Assembly: GCA_031772625.1 (NCBI GenBank)
Contig: CM062810.1
Location: 868,825,650-868,889,649 of the forward strand
Length of the DNA: 64,000 bases
Reading direction: 5' to 3'
DNA from: Pinus tabuliformis
Taxonomy: Eukaryota; Streptophyta; Pinopsida; Pinales; Pinaceae
Under the pieces are notes generated by a model, which made no database searches, was not told the DNA's origin, and saw only the letters and a program-made list of their open reading frames with translations. Within the stretch, counting starts at the first letter, position 1. Each line of letters begins with the position of its first letter. Below, piece after piece: positions 1-11,114 of the stretch. The position numbers and the translations under genes are program-made.

Positions 1-67
1 TCAGGATAAAAATTAACTCGTGAATATAAAACAGAAGTGAATATTTCATAGTAATATGTTTTAGTAA

Positions 68-139
68 ATTGTGCTAGCTCAATGGAAGAGCACCTACTTT
101 ACAAGCAGGATGTTGGTGGTTCGATTCCATCATCCCTTG
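68..139 (+). tRNA. tRNA-Val(UAC)-like sequence, probably a tRNA pseudogene
   Basis: The sequence folds as a cloverleaf. The D stem is gctc/gagc (77-80, 88-91). The anticodon stem is 93-97/105-109 with loop tttacaa, giving anticodon UAC at 100-102. The variable loop has 5 nt. The T stem is ggtgg/ccatc with loop ttcgatt. A-box and B-box promoter motifs are both recognisable. The acceptor stem pairs poorly, so function is doubtful. It resembles plastid/bacterial-type tRNA-Val(UAC) more than the nuclear type, as judged from memory. A related copy sits at 28462-28533 at the same place in a second transposon copy. Confidence 0.45.
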
Positions 140-930
140 ACATCCATATGAAATGGTGACGGTCAAGGAAAGCCACCATATATACGCATCAATATTGATG
201 AACCTCAAAGGTCCATAGCCATAAATCATTGTTGTTGATATGAAATGGTGACGGCCATTCTCTGTCATTATAGTCATTATTAATGATGAACCTCGAATGT
301 CACCACAACACCTATGCTTCTGGTAATGTGGCTTTTGGTGATGGTCAACGAAAATCATCATATATATGCACCAATAGTGACAACCATGAAATATCCATCA
401 CAATAAATCATTGTTATTCATATGAAATGGTGACGGTCTGTATCTGTCACTATAATCAATATTCATGATAGAGCTTGAATGTCACGATAATACCTATACT
501 TTTGGTGACGCCACCTTTGGTGACGTTCAGTTTTTGGTGATTGAGGCTATGATCCATCATCATTGCTCATATGAAATGGCAATGGTCACTATCTATCATT
601 ATAAATCATTATTGGTGATGGAGTTTGAGTGTTACTACAACACCTATACTTTTGGCAATGCCACCTTTGGTGACATTCAATTTTTGGTGACAGAGGCTAT
701 GGTCTATCACCATTGCTCATATGAAATGGTGACGGTCACTATCCATCATTATAAATAATTATTGGTGACATACTTTGAATTTCAATGCAACATTTATACT
801 TTTAGCGATGCCACCTTTGGTGACGTTCAGTTTTTGGTGATGAAGACTCTTTTGAGCATCACCAATGAGCTTCTGGTGACATTATTTGCCCCTCACCAAT
901 GTCATTTTTTCTTTTAGTTTCAATATGTTA
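140..930 (+). mobile_element. CACTA-like DNA transposon end (non-autonomous), right-hand terminus
   Basis: The stretch is packed with tggtgacg/gtcacc motifs and ends in ttttttcttttagttt, a degenerate form of the CACTA terminus (reverse complement of CACTACAAGAAAA). An inverted relative at 27631-28461 shares the same order of motifs and the same terminal T-rich run. No transposase is seen. The element would extend to the left beyond the window. Assignment to CACTA rests on the terminal motif and subterminal repeats, not on a transposase. Confidence 0.5.
470..890 (+). repeat. Subterminal tandem repeat, about 150 bp x 3
   Basis: The phrase cctatacttttggtgacgcc recurs in diverged form at about 491, 641 and 792, giving a period of 150-151 bp. 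Each unit also holds a gctcatatgaaatgg block. Such subterminal repeats are typical transposase-binding regions of CACTA elements. Binding here is inferred. Confidence 0.6.
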
Positions 931-1621
931 TTGGCATAGGTGACGAGGCCCGTTGTGTATCATGTATAATTAAGCCTAAATCATTGGATTAGCTTCAACA
1001 GTAGAAAGGTGTGGGTTCATTACATTGGTGATAAATTTATGCATTATTTGATCTGGGTAGAGATAGAGCCATATTTCTAGTTATACATGTCCATTCCATA
1101 GTCTCTTTTAGGTCCTCAATATGAATGGAGTTTTATTTATGTTGAGAATGATAATTGTGAAGTTTTTATTATCGATTTTAGAAGCTTTGTTATTACGTAA
1201 GAAAATTAATTTGAATCATTTGAGAGGTTGGTGAATGGGGACATTGAAATGGATATCCAAATATCTAGAAGAAAGCATAAAACATGATGTGATGGTTCAT
1301 ATTTTTTGAAGTCAACCACCTACAAAGAGTCCAATAACAAAAGGAAACAATTCTAGTGGAACCTCTAGCGTCTTTACATTGTTTCAAAAGATAGTTATTT
1401 TGTAGACCTCTCTTAGAGCATGATTATGTTCATTATGCTTCTCAAAATAACAATCAAAATCCACAACACATTTAACAAATTTCAAGGGTTATAACCAGTG
1501 GGTAGAATCAAGGGAGAACTAAGTGACATTTCAGGGCTTTAGCATCCAACATTATAAACTAAAGGAATGAAGTTGGGCCAACTCATATATTCATAATTTT
1601 TGAGAGCTCAACCCTAAACTA
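931..1621. other. No gene recognised
   Basis: Stop codons occur in all frames, and I see no match to a family I know and no clear repeat. It separates the CACTA-like end from the first gypsy LTR. Confidence 0.5.
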
Positions 1622-3529
1622 TAGTAACCCTTGGATGATTTTCTATGTAAATAAAATAATAATAACCAAGGTCATGGGACACATATTCCAAACTAAATGT
1701 TGGGAAAAACATAGTGATGGGAATCACTGGTGATTAATAAAAGGTTATGGAAATTGGAAAAGGAAAAGAAGCATTAATTGGTATTTGATTTATTAAATAA
1801 TGGACAATAGGAGGAAAGGGAGATGAAAGGTCAAAAATTTGCATGTGAGGAAAATTGAAGGAAAAATGAAGGGAAATGAAAAAAATTGAGGCCTCAATGA
1901 AAAAATGCATTTGAGGATCAGTTCAGATGTTTTGGTAGTTATATGGTGAAGCTCTCTATCTATTCTCTAATTCTCTCACACTCTTGCACACTTATATTTT
2001 TATTAGAGCACTCTTGCAGCCTTTTGGAATACATTTGATTTGGAGAAAGAAGGAAAAGGAAAGAAACAAAGTGCAAGGGAACAATTGGATTAGCAGCTGC
2101 ATCTAGATTGCTTTGCAGGTAATAGATTGCATGTATGATTTCTTTGATGCATGGTAAATGCATGTGATTATTTGGTTATGATATATCATTAGAAAGGAGG
2201 ATTTCCTGGATTGGTAGTGGTTTTAGCCTTTCCTTTCAATTTCCTGTATAACCATGACGTTCTGAGTTTTCCATTTTATTTTTTTCTGGTTGGTTCTCAT
2301 AATTCCTTACTGTTCTGGGTTGGAACAAACACTTCAGAATCCCTAGAACAACTTGGGTTGAGTTACTATTCCTTGAGCCTCGGTTGGAAAAATACTCTGG
2401 AGCCCTTGCTGGGTTGTGTTACTGGTATTGGAGCCGAGTTGAATAAACACTCGAGAGCCCTGGAATGCTCTGGGTTGAGTTACTCATTCTTGGATCCCTA
2501 GACAACTTGGGTAGAGATTGATCTTGTTGTTGTTAGTGATGTATGTGTATGAGGTGGAATCATTTGTTGAGGTTTGAGAAGGTTTTTCCTTTGGAATCCA
2601 TGATTTGGTTTTTTTTGGTTTATTCCATGAGATCCCACGTTCACACTTGGAATATGGTGTGAGGGTGATTAACTGAAAGAGAGATTTGGTTTAGCCCAAT
2701 TTATGGTTGGGTGGTAAATGGAAGTCCCTAACTCGTTGGATTTTTCATATGATAATAAGAGATATTCCCTATTTATTCTATGAGTATTTGTATGTGTTAT
2801 TATGTGGATTTTATGGTTAATTGTCATGGTTATTATTCTAGTTATAAGCATGGTTCCATAACAGGTTCTAGCTATGACTATTGAGATGTTTTGATTAGTT
2901 GATGAATGGTTATTGAGTGCATGAGCTAATAAACGTTATTGTAGCTATTATGAGAGGAAATTAGACTTTCTTGATGATTTTGAGTTAAGTATCAGACCTC
3001 TATGTTCAAATATCCATTCATGACCTGTATATTACATGTTCTTAATATGTTTAACAAAATGTATGTCATGGTTAGCCCTGGTTAGGTCTAGTATTTGATC
3101 AAGCTTGATATGGAAGGTTTTATTATTATGTCATTTAACTCTTTGGAAAGTTTCATTTAGTTCTGGGTAGTGGTCTTGAGACAAGCCCTGAAAAGGTGAT
3201 TCAAAATATGGGACCACATCCTCAAAATTGGTAGTTTTGGGCCATAATCACACCCTTGCAAGCTTATGCATGTAGTTGGAGGCCTTTCATGCATGAAATT
3301 CCAAGTCCAGATCACTAAGAAAGGACTCCATCTCAGGGTCTAGGCACATGGAGTGGTTTTATAGCTCCTGGGGGTCTTGTAGCTCCTAAGGAAGGCCACT
3401 AAAATTTCAGACTTTTGACTCGAGTTCCTCAATTTGATTTGCGAGTTGAAGTAATGTCACAGTATCCCTTAGCTCATGTTTATGCTGGCAGGTCAATGAA
3501 ACTGGGTAAATGTGGGAGGGGAGGTTATA
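1622..3529 (+). repeat. 5' LTR of gypsy element G (about 1.9 kb)
   Basis: It aligns along its length with the solo LTR at 4487-11114. Shared blocks include caaggtcatgggacacatat (1673 region and 4540 region), a sequence near 2640-2720 matching 9870-9960, and gggtaaatgtgggagg at the 3' end. Termini have decayed from tgtaa...ttaca (seen in the solo copy) to tagtaa...ttata. Positions 2318-2510 hold a roughly 70-bp tandem repeat absent from the other copy. Confidence 0.7.
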
Positions 3530-3532
3530 GAT

Positions 3533-3548
3533 TGGTATCAAAGATCCT
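3533..3548 (+). other. Primer-binding site, initiator Met-tRNA type
   Basis: The sequence tggtatcaaagatcc lies 3 nt after the LTR end. It is a diverged form of tggtatcagagc, the plant retrotransposon site complementary to the 3' end of initiator tRNA-Met. It fixes the LTR boundary and the plus orientation of element G. Confidence 0.6.
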
Positions 3549-4109
3549 AGGTTCAAGCAGATGGACTAGACGTGTAGAATGTGTTTGTCATACATGCATG
3601 TCAATTGTCTCTGTGTTCAGTATGCATGCATTGTAATTCTCATTGCTCCAGTTGTGTCATCATGTACAGGTTGATGATGTTGATGATTTAGATTATTTAT
3701 ATATTGATTCCATTATGTATATATACATATTTGTGCTAATACGGATTGATATTACAGACACGATACCCTCCCCTAAACTTCACTGAGGTATATTTATTAT
3801 TTTTGTGTTTGGTTTATCTAACAGTATATGTTTGTAGGAAGTGGAAGATCAAAGTTGACAAGAAAAATGGTGGACTATAGTTCAAGTGATTCTCTTTATA
3901 GATCAAATAAAAAGCGTGGTGATGAGTACTTCCCTAACATAACAGACACTTTATGATAGGGTCAGGGATGGAAGACTTTTTATACAACTGAAAAGAGGGG
4001 TAATGAGTGTGGGTTCTATTCTAGTTCTGGTTCAAAGTGACAACATCATCATCACCATCACCATCCATATAGGAAGAGGGAGAATTATTACTTTTAAGAG
4101 GAATCCAAT
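3549..4109 (+). other. Untranslated leader of gypsy element G
   Basis: The stretch between primer site and Gag has no long reading frame. It contains a short his-codon-like cat run near 4045. Nothing else is recognised. Confidence 0.45.
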
Positions 4110-4486
4110 AAAGCACATCCTCCTACATTTGATGGGGAAATGAAGAAGTCACATGATGTAGAGGCTTGGTTGCTTGGGTTGAATAATTTCTTCAGATTGC
4201 TTGACTACGCTAAAAATATGAAGGCCAAGATAACTACATTCAGTCTTAAAGGAAAAGTAGACATTTGGTGGGATGATGTGAAGAATGTCAGAGGCATTCA
4301 AGAAGAGGAGATATCTTGGAGTGAGTTCGAGAGACTTTTCAGGAAGAAGTATCAATCTAAAATATACTATAATGATAGGGTGAAGGAGTTCTACGAGTTG
4401 AAGATGCAATCTATGACTGATGAGCTGTATACCATCATATTCCTAGAGTTGTTGAGATATGTGCCTTATCTTAAGGAGGAGAAAGT
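4110..4486 (+). pseudogene. Gag N-terminal half of gypsy element G
   Basis: The frame reads PTFDGEMKKSHDVEAWLLGL and continues with a WWDDV segment, SWSEFERLFRKKY and ELLRYVPYLKEEK. This is the layout of the Ty3/gypsy retrotransposon gag domain (capsid-like), which packages the element RNA. The frame is open from about 4110 to 4486, then is cut by an LTR insertion after lysine-glutamate-glutamate-lysine. The rest of the protein resumes at 11115 in the same frame. A conventional start codon upstream was not identified, and an ATG at 4140 lies within the domain. The copy cannot make full Gag. Confidence 0.75.
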
Positions 4487-4831
4487 TGTAACAGACCTGG
4501 TCAAAATTCCATGTAAATAAAGTTAAAATAATAACCAAGGTCATGGGACACATATTCCAAGGTTAGTGTTGGGAAAAAAACCCTAGTGTGGGTGTTCATT
4601 TCTTTTATTGTGGGTAAACGAAGTTGTCAAAGGAAAATGGAAAAGGCTTTGGAAAGGCATGAGACATTAATTGGCATTTTATTTATGAAAATAATGGAAA
4701 TTAGGAGAAAAGGAAGGTGAAAGGTCACATGTTGCATGTGAGGAGGAAAATCAAGGAAAATAAAGGAATTTGAAGAAAATAGAGGCCTCATTATTAAAAA
4801 TCCTTTTGAGGATCAATTAGTACCTTTTTTT

Positions 4832-5418
4832 TGTTAGAAAATTATATATTACGGAGCAATGGAACACATAAAATATTGCAAAAATATAAACAAAGAAAAC
4901 ACATAAAAGAAGAGAGACACAGATATACGTGGTTCACCTAGTTTGGGCTACGTCCAGGGAGAAACAGCCAATCCTTCCTTTTATATTATCCAGCAAACTA
5001 GAGAGATACAACCTACAATAGATCTTCTGTAACACCCTCTTTACCTTCAATCTCCTCTCTCTTCCTCACTCAGAATACAGATATGCATAGACACAATACA
5101 ATTCCCTCATATATAGTGAGGGGTTTCCTTCTAGGGAAAAAAAACCCTAAATTAAACATAACTTCTACCGTCAGATTATCTACCTAATAAACGGCCCAGA
5201 TTTACTAGAAATTACTAGACTTTTACAAGGCAATTTACATATATTTTTTAGCTTCGGGGGCATTGCCCCCGAACCCCTGCTAGGGGATCACTAACCCCCC
5301 AACTAGGGGGGATTAGCCCCCCCATACCCCCTTGCGTGGAGGGGTGTGCAGTCTTCCTGGGGTATACATCTAGCTGAAACCTTTGAATATAGAAGATAAT
5401 CAGGCTCCACACCCAACA
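4832..5418 (-). repeat. 3' LTR of Copia element F
   Basis: This is the partner of the LTR at 8530-9090. It holds a perfect hairpin ttcgggggc-att-gcccccgaa near 5254-5275. A polypurine tract lies just inside it (minus-strand gtgggagat, plus positions 5419-5427). Confidence 0.85.
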
Positions 5419-5514
5419 ATCTCCCACTGGGAGACTGATTATAGCAACTCCACCGCTGCTTCATTTACTAGACAATAACTCCACTTTGGACCTGGTTGTT
5501 TCTCATCTTCTTCA

Positions 5515-6357
5515 TCATACTTGAAGACCAATTGAAACGGAGCAGATTCTCAGTTTCTCCCTGGTTACAACTTTTGTGAACATATCTGTAGGATTCTGGC
5601 TAGTGTGTATCTTTTCCAGCTTCAACTGTCCATCTTCCAATGCTGACTGTATGAAATGGTACTTGAGCTGTATATGTTTAGCCTTGGAATGTAATGCAGA
5701 GTTCTTTGCAAGATGTATGGCACTTTGGCTGTCACTGTATAACCTGCCCAACTCCTGCTTCTTGCCCAATTCATCCAGAAACCTTTGTAACCAAATCATT
5801 TCTTTACTAGCCTCTGTAGCAGCAACATACTCTACTTCTATTGTTGAAAGTGCAACAACACTTTGGATTTTTGAAACCCAACTGACAGCTATTCCACCTA
5901 CAATAAACACATACCCTGTTGTGCTCCTCCTGTTATCTCTATCACCTATCATATCTACATCAACATATCCCTGTAGAGCAATGTTTGAACCACCAAAGCA
6001 TAATGCTTGATTTATGGTACCTCTCAAATACCTGAGAATCCACTTCACTACCATCCAATGTTCTTTTCCTGGATTGTTCATGTACCTGCTTACAACTCCC
6101 ACTGCATGTGCAATATCAGGACTTGTGTAGACCATTGCATACGTTAAGCTTCCAACTGCTGATGCATATGGAACTTTAGACATATGAGCCATTTCTTCCT
6201 GAGTCTTGGGACACACCTCACTTAATTTGAAATGGATAGCCAAAGGTCTACTAACTGGTTTTGCATTCTGCATATTAAACCTTTTCAACACCTTTTCTAT
6301 GTACTCACTTTGAGACAATGTTAATTTGCAATTCTTCCTGTCTCTAGTTATTCTCAT
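5515..6357 (-). pseudogene. Copia RT C-terminus and RNase H
   Basis: This is a long open frame of 280 codons. Motifs are LSQSEYIEKVLKRFNM, YASAVGSLTYAM, PDIAHAVGVVSRYM, HWMVVKWILRYLRGT, GYVDVDMIGDRDNRRSTTGY, STIEVEYVAATEA, LYSDSQSAIHLAKN and HIQLKYHFI. This is the standard Copia connection plus RNase H region. The active-site residues D (GYVDVD), E (EVEY) and D (SDSQS) are kept. It ends near the 3' LTR, as expected. Confidence 0.9.
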
Positions 6358-6366
6358 ACCAAGGAT

Positions 6367-7100
6367 TTATTTTGCAGCACCCAAATCCTTCATTGCAAAT
6401 GAGTTTGCCAATTTCCTTTTGAGCACATTTATTTCCTGCATGTTAGAACCCGCAACAAGCATGTCATATACATACAATAACAATATAACATAGCTTCCAT
6501 CATTTTGCCTTTTGAGATAAACACAATGATCAAAGTGACATCTAGTATAACCTTGTTCAGACATAAACCTGTCAAATTTTAGATACCACTACCTTGGAGC
6601 CTGTTTTAATCCATACAAGCTCTTCTTCAACTTGCACACTAGTTTCCCCTCCCCTTTTACCTCATATCCTTGTGGCTACTGCATATATATCTCTTCCTCG
6701 AAATCTCCATGGAGAAAGGTTGTCTTTACATCTAACTACTCAAGATGCAAATCTTCAACTGCTACTAGACTTAAAATAGTTCTGATTGAAGTCATTTTAA
6801 CAACAGGAGAAAATATTTCATCAAAATCAATACCTTTCTTCTGTGCAAACCCCTTCACCACAAGTCTAGATTTGTACCTCTATTTTCCTCCATCTTCTTC
6901 CTTCAGCCTGTAAACCCATTTATTCTACAATGTTGTTTTACCTATAGGTAACCTGACTAAGTGCCAAGTCTGGTTATGTGCTAAGGAGTCCATCTCTTCT
7001 TTCATGGCTTGCTCCCACTTCTTTCTGGTTTCTACCTACACTGCTTCTTCATAACATTCTATTTCACCAAAATCAGTCAACAATACATAATATAATGAAG
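6367..7100 (-). pseudogene. Copia reverse transcriptase, broken
   Basis: Read through stops and frame changes, the minus strand shows WEQAMKEEMDSL, a KSRLVVKGFAQ-like block, LYGLKQAPR and LLLYVYDMLVAG. The active site should read YVDDM. Here the first aspartate is tyrosine, which would abolish polymerase activity. Only 6367-6564 is an uninterrupted frame. Confidence 0.8.
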
Positions 7101-7197
7101 GAGAGTATTGTTCAGGGGATCTACTTATCCTGGTAGATCTTCTAACACCACTTTCAGGTGTTTGAAGTGCTTGTTGTTGTTGTGGTTGTTGTTCTGG

Positions 7198-7932
7198 CTA
7201 TTGATCATTATGATTTTCAGGCACCAACACTTTTCCAGAGATATCGTAAAGCACTGTGTATTCTCTGTTTTCTTTTTCCTGTTTCTTTTCCTTCAACTGA
7301 TTCTTATACAAGACCTTTTCATTGAATATTACATCTCTGCTCCTAATTATTTTGTGATTTTCATAATCATATAAGCGATAACCAAAATCATTAACACCAT
7401 ATCCAATAAAGGTACATTTCTTTGATTTTTCCTCAAGATTTCTATTTTCTTTGTTAATGTGAACAAAGGCTTCACAACCAAAAGTATTCAAAAAGGAGTA
7501 GTTTACCTTTTTACCTGTCCATGCCTCCTCTTGAATACCACCATCCAAGGAAATTGAAGGCCCTCTATTTATTAGATAAACAACAATATCTACAACATCT
7601 GCCCAAAATTGTAAAGGCAATCATGCATGCAATCTCATGCACCTTGCACGCTCCATGATTGTCCTGTGCATCCTTTCTGACATACCATTTTCTTGTGGTG
7701 TTCCTAGAACTATCTTCTCTCTGTGAATTCCATTCTCTGAACAGTACCTATCAAACTCTTTGCTGCAATATTCACCTCCATTATATGATCTGAGACACTT
7801 CAACCTTTTCCTTGTCTCATTTTCAACCAAAGCTTTCCATTTCTTGAAAGTATCAAATACATCAGATTTATGTCTCATCGGAGATTTTCCATCGCATTTC
7901 CTCACTAAGGATTGCACTGACAACATCATCAA
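7198..7932 (-). pseudogene. Copia integrase, partial
   Basis: Two adjoining frames (7621-7932, then 7198-7620) cover most of the integrase core and C-terminal region. Visible motifs are FKKWKALVENE, CLRSYNGGEY, TPQENGMSERMHRTIMERAR, TFGCEAFVHI and KCTFIGYG. In RSxNGGEY the catalytic aspartate is replaced by tyrosine, and a stop interrupts after MRLHA. The N-terminal zinc-binding part is deleted. The domain would join element DNA into the host genome, but this copy cannot. Confidence 0.85.
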
Positions 7933-8464
7933 ACTTTAAAGTACTAGATCTAGAGATAGAGTTACTAACGACCATAACTAAACCACTCCAACTTTCTGGC
8001 AATGAGCACAGAAATAATAGAGCCCTAACTTCATCATCAAAATTTACTCCTACAGAACTTAACTGACTTGTAACTGTATTAAAATCATTTAAATGATCTG
8101 CAACAGATCTACCTTTTGACATCTTCATATTAAATAAATGCTTCATAAGAAATACCTTATTTGAGGATGAGGGTTTTTCATATAGTTTGGCCAATGCCGA
8201 CATTAAACCCTGTGTTTTCGTTTCCTTTGAAATATTAAACACTACTGACACCGCTAGGCACAACCTTATTCTTCCAAGTGCCTTTCTGTCAAGAATATCC
8301 CATTCTGTGTCTGTCATACTCATTGGCTTCTTTTTCTTTTCTCTCAATGGTAGGTACAGATCTCTCTGATACAGACAATCTTCCATCTGCATCTTCCACA
8401 GTTGGTAGTTTTGGCCATTAAATTTTTCGACCCTAAACCTACCATCTTCCGCCATTGCTCCCAC
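7896..8464 (-). pseudogene. Copia Gag (UBN2-type), C-terminally truncated
   Basis: It begins MGAMAEDGRFRVEKFNGQNY and continues with YQLWKMQMEDCL, then LMKHLFNMKMSKGRSVADHL and the LLFLCSLPESW block, all hallmarks of Copia gag. About 190 residues are kept. The CCHC zinc knuckle and protease that should follow are gone. The frame runs straight into integrase sequence near 7896, so one internal deletion removed them. The protein would normally form the virus-like particle. Confidence 0.85.
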
Positions 8465-8512
8465 TTGAACTAGGAACCCTTCTCTCCTGCGAGTTATCAG
8501 TCAAATAGACCT

Positions 8513-8528
8513 TCGGCTCTGATACGAG
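8513..8528 (-). other. Primer-binding site of Copia element F
   Basis: The minus strand reads cgtatcagagccgaagg directly after the LTR end (...ttctaaca). It is a slightly decayed initiator tRNA-Met site (tggtatcagagc). Confidence 0.65.
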
Positions 8529-8529
8529 T

Positions 8530-9090
8530 TGTTAGAAATTATATATTATGAAGCAATGGAACACATAAAATATTGCAGAAATATAAACACAGAAAATGCA
8601 TAAAACAAGAGAGACACAGACATGCGTGGTTCACCCAGTTTGGGCTATGTCCACGGAGAAACAACCATTCCTTCCTTTTATATTATCCCGCAAACTGAAG
8701 AGATACAACCTATAGCAGATCCTCTGTAACACCCTCTTTTCTCTCAATCTCCTCTCTCTTCCTCACTCAGAATACAAATATGCATAGATGCAATACAATT
8801 CCCTCATATATAGTGAGGGGTTGCCTTCTAGGGAAAAAATCCCTAAATTAAGCATAACTTATACCGTCAGATCATCCGCCTAATGAACGGCCCAGATTGA
8901 CTAGAAATTACTAGACATTTACAAGGCAATTTTACATCTATTTTTTAGCTTTGGGGGCGTTGCCCCCGAACCCCCCAACTGGGGGGGGGGGGGATTAGCC
9001 CCCCTGTGCAGAGGGGTGTACAGTCTCATTGGGGTATACATCCAGCTGAAACCTTTGAATATAGAAGATAATCAGGCTCCACACCCAACA
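8530..9090 (-). repeat. 5' LTR of Copia element F
   Basis: It matches 4832-5418 nearly throughout. It contains a TATA-like ctatatatgaggg on the minus strand near 8805-8820 and a GC-rich hairpin (ttgggggc-gtt-gcccccgaa near 8951-8970). A run of 13 G occurs at 8981-8993 on the plus strand. Confidence 0.85.
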
Positions 9091-11114
9091 TTTTTAATTC
9101 GGTTTTGGAGCTCTCTCCGTATTCTCTCTCTCTCTCTCACTCTTGGGTTGAGTTTTCTTGGAGCACTTGAGCATTAAATAAGGAAAGAAAAGGAAGGACC
9201 AAGATGGAAAAGATAAAAAAGGAAGGGTAGGATCAAGTGGCTACAGTGGAATTAGTTGCAGGTATTGATCTGCATGTGTGATTTACTTGCTATTTTTTTC
9301 TTGGATGGTACATGAATGTGTGTATTTGGATCTCTTGTTTTCATTGGCATGGGTTTTTATAGGTGTGAAAATTTTCTTCATCCTTGCCTTGTCATTACCG
9401 GATAGCCATGGTGTGATGGCTTCTCTTGTATTTGGTTGAGCTAGATTGTCAGATGGTTTCTAAACTAAGCAAGGAGTTGTCTGAAATAAAGAACACAAGG
9501 CCTAGGAATTAATGATCCAGATTGGGATTGTGGTAAATCAAGATTTTTATGACATCAGTGGGCCTAGAAATGTTTTACCAGCAAATGGCGGGATATACAA
9601 TAAATCGTAGAGGTGTGAGCCCTCAATCAGAACTAAAAATCCTTGATCAATGAATGGAAAGATATATGATAAATCCTAGAGGGTGGAGTCTAAATTGGGG
9701 CTAGGAATCCTTGATTGTTATATGGCAGGATATATGGTAAAGGCTAGAGATTAAGAGATAGGAAAATTACTCACGATGTAGGTGGAGAAATCCAGTGGCA
9801 CTTATGCTTGTTTAGGGACTAGTGATTTGGTGAGGATCACAGTAAAGCCTGAGGAAACCTGGTTTGGTTTAGTTTTGAGTCCCACATTCATGGATGGAAT
9901 ATGGAAATATTTGATTGGCTGAAAGAAAGAATTGGTTGAACCAATTTATTGTCAAGTGGTTCATGGAAGTCCCATACTTGGTTAGATTTTACTTTCATTA
10001 ATAATAGTTTCATCTCCTTGGTATTTCATGTGTGAATGTACTGGCTTATATGTGGATTAAATGGCTACTATATCCTTGTTATTTCTATTGGTTATATGTT
10101 GGTTATGAGTATGTTTTATGACAGACTTGATATATGGATCTCATCATATTTTGATTAGCAATTGAAAGTATAGTGAAGATATGACCTAATAGATGATAAT
10201 GCAACTATTTTTATATGGTAACAATGCTTCCTTATGAATATCAAATAACTATGAGACCCATATGCTCATATATGTTGTTATTACTTGTAGAATTCATATT
10301 TGTGACATGTTTGATGAAATTCCTGTCATGGCCAGTAGGGAAATGTTCAGGGGCTAATATTTGCAAGTGGTCTGATTTTCCATGTGTTTTCCAAAAGAAC
10401 GATTCACTAATTTCCATTTTTTATAAAGACTATTTGCCCATATTTTATAGTATAAAATTATTTTACCTTAAAAATCGCCAAAATATTATACAAAGACTAT
10501 ATAAAATTATTAGAAATTTTAATATTTTTAGAAAAATATTGCCAATAATTTTATAGATAGAATATCATCAAATAGTGAGATTCAAGGTTTCTAAACATTA
10601 AGATACATTTTCATCCTTAAATGTTTCCCTGATGGCCAGTAGAGGTCTAGTCAAGTCATTAATCAAGTGTTTGAATTAGTACCTTTGTTCCAACGTTATT
10701 TTTCATTTGTGGAAGTTTCATGAATTTATGGGCAGTGGCTTGAGTCGTGACCTAGAAAAAGTGGCACAAAATCTGGGGTTGCTGGCTCAGAACTAACTAA
10801 AAAAATCCACATTCGATGGCATGCCCACTATTGGAGCGACTAGAAGGAATTAGTCACATGCATGTGCTATCATTGGAGCGATTGATGGTCCTAATTAGTG
10901 AAAAGCCAAGTTTCCTCATGGGTTGATCACCTGAAATGGTTGGTTGGCTCCCTAAGGTTATGTATCATGTGTGGAAGGTCATATTCGGTTGGTTTTGTCG
11001 ACTACACTTCCCTAACACTACATGGGGAGTTGAATCACATCATAGTAGCCTCTCGTCACATGTTTACCGCAATAGACCGGTTAACTTGGGTAAATGTGGG
11101 AGGAGGGTCTTACA

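Larger units (their letters stand above)
4832..9090 (-). mobile_element. Defective Ty1/Copia retrotransposon F
   Basis: Two similar LTRs (8530-9090 as 5', 4832-5418 as 3') start tgttag and end caaca on the plus strand. ttttt flanks both ends (4827-4831, 9091-9095), a possible target duplication in a T-rich site. Minus-strand order is Gag, integrase, reverse transcriptase, RNase H: the Copia order. Protease, zinc knuckle and the integrase N-terminus are deleted. At 4.26 kb it is shorter than typical complete Copia elements. Catalytic changes and frame breaks show it is not autonomous. Confidence 0.88.
4487..11114 (+). repeat. Solo LTR of the G family inserted in gag, itself split by Copia element F
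   Basis: Ends are tgtaac (4487) and ttaca (11110-11114). The flanks are aaagt (4482-4486) and aaagc (11115-11119), a near-perfect 5-bp target duplication. Removing this LTR and one duplication copy rejoins the gag reading frame exactly. LTR material is 4487-4831 plus 9096-11114, about 2.36 kb. It carries no internal domain, so it is a solo LTR left by LTR-LTR recombination. Positions about 9500-9760 hold diverged 85-bp repeats (the phrase ggatatayratra recurs). Confidence 0.7.

Noticed and set aside
68-139. Functional nuclear tRNA-Val gene
   Set aside because: Acceptor stem mostly mispaired and sequence unlike nuclear tRNA-Val. Treated as tRNA-like only.
74-758. Several 60-100 codon frames rich in His, Tyr, Cys
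   Set aside because: They arise from the CACTA-like tandem repeats and shift with each unit. No family match.
470-890. CRISPR-like array (regular 150-bp repeats)
   Set aside because: Period too long, no unique spacers, plant transposon context.
6594-6913. Plus-strand frames opposite Copia RT
   Set aside because: Shadow frames of the minus-strand reverse transcriptase.
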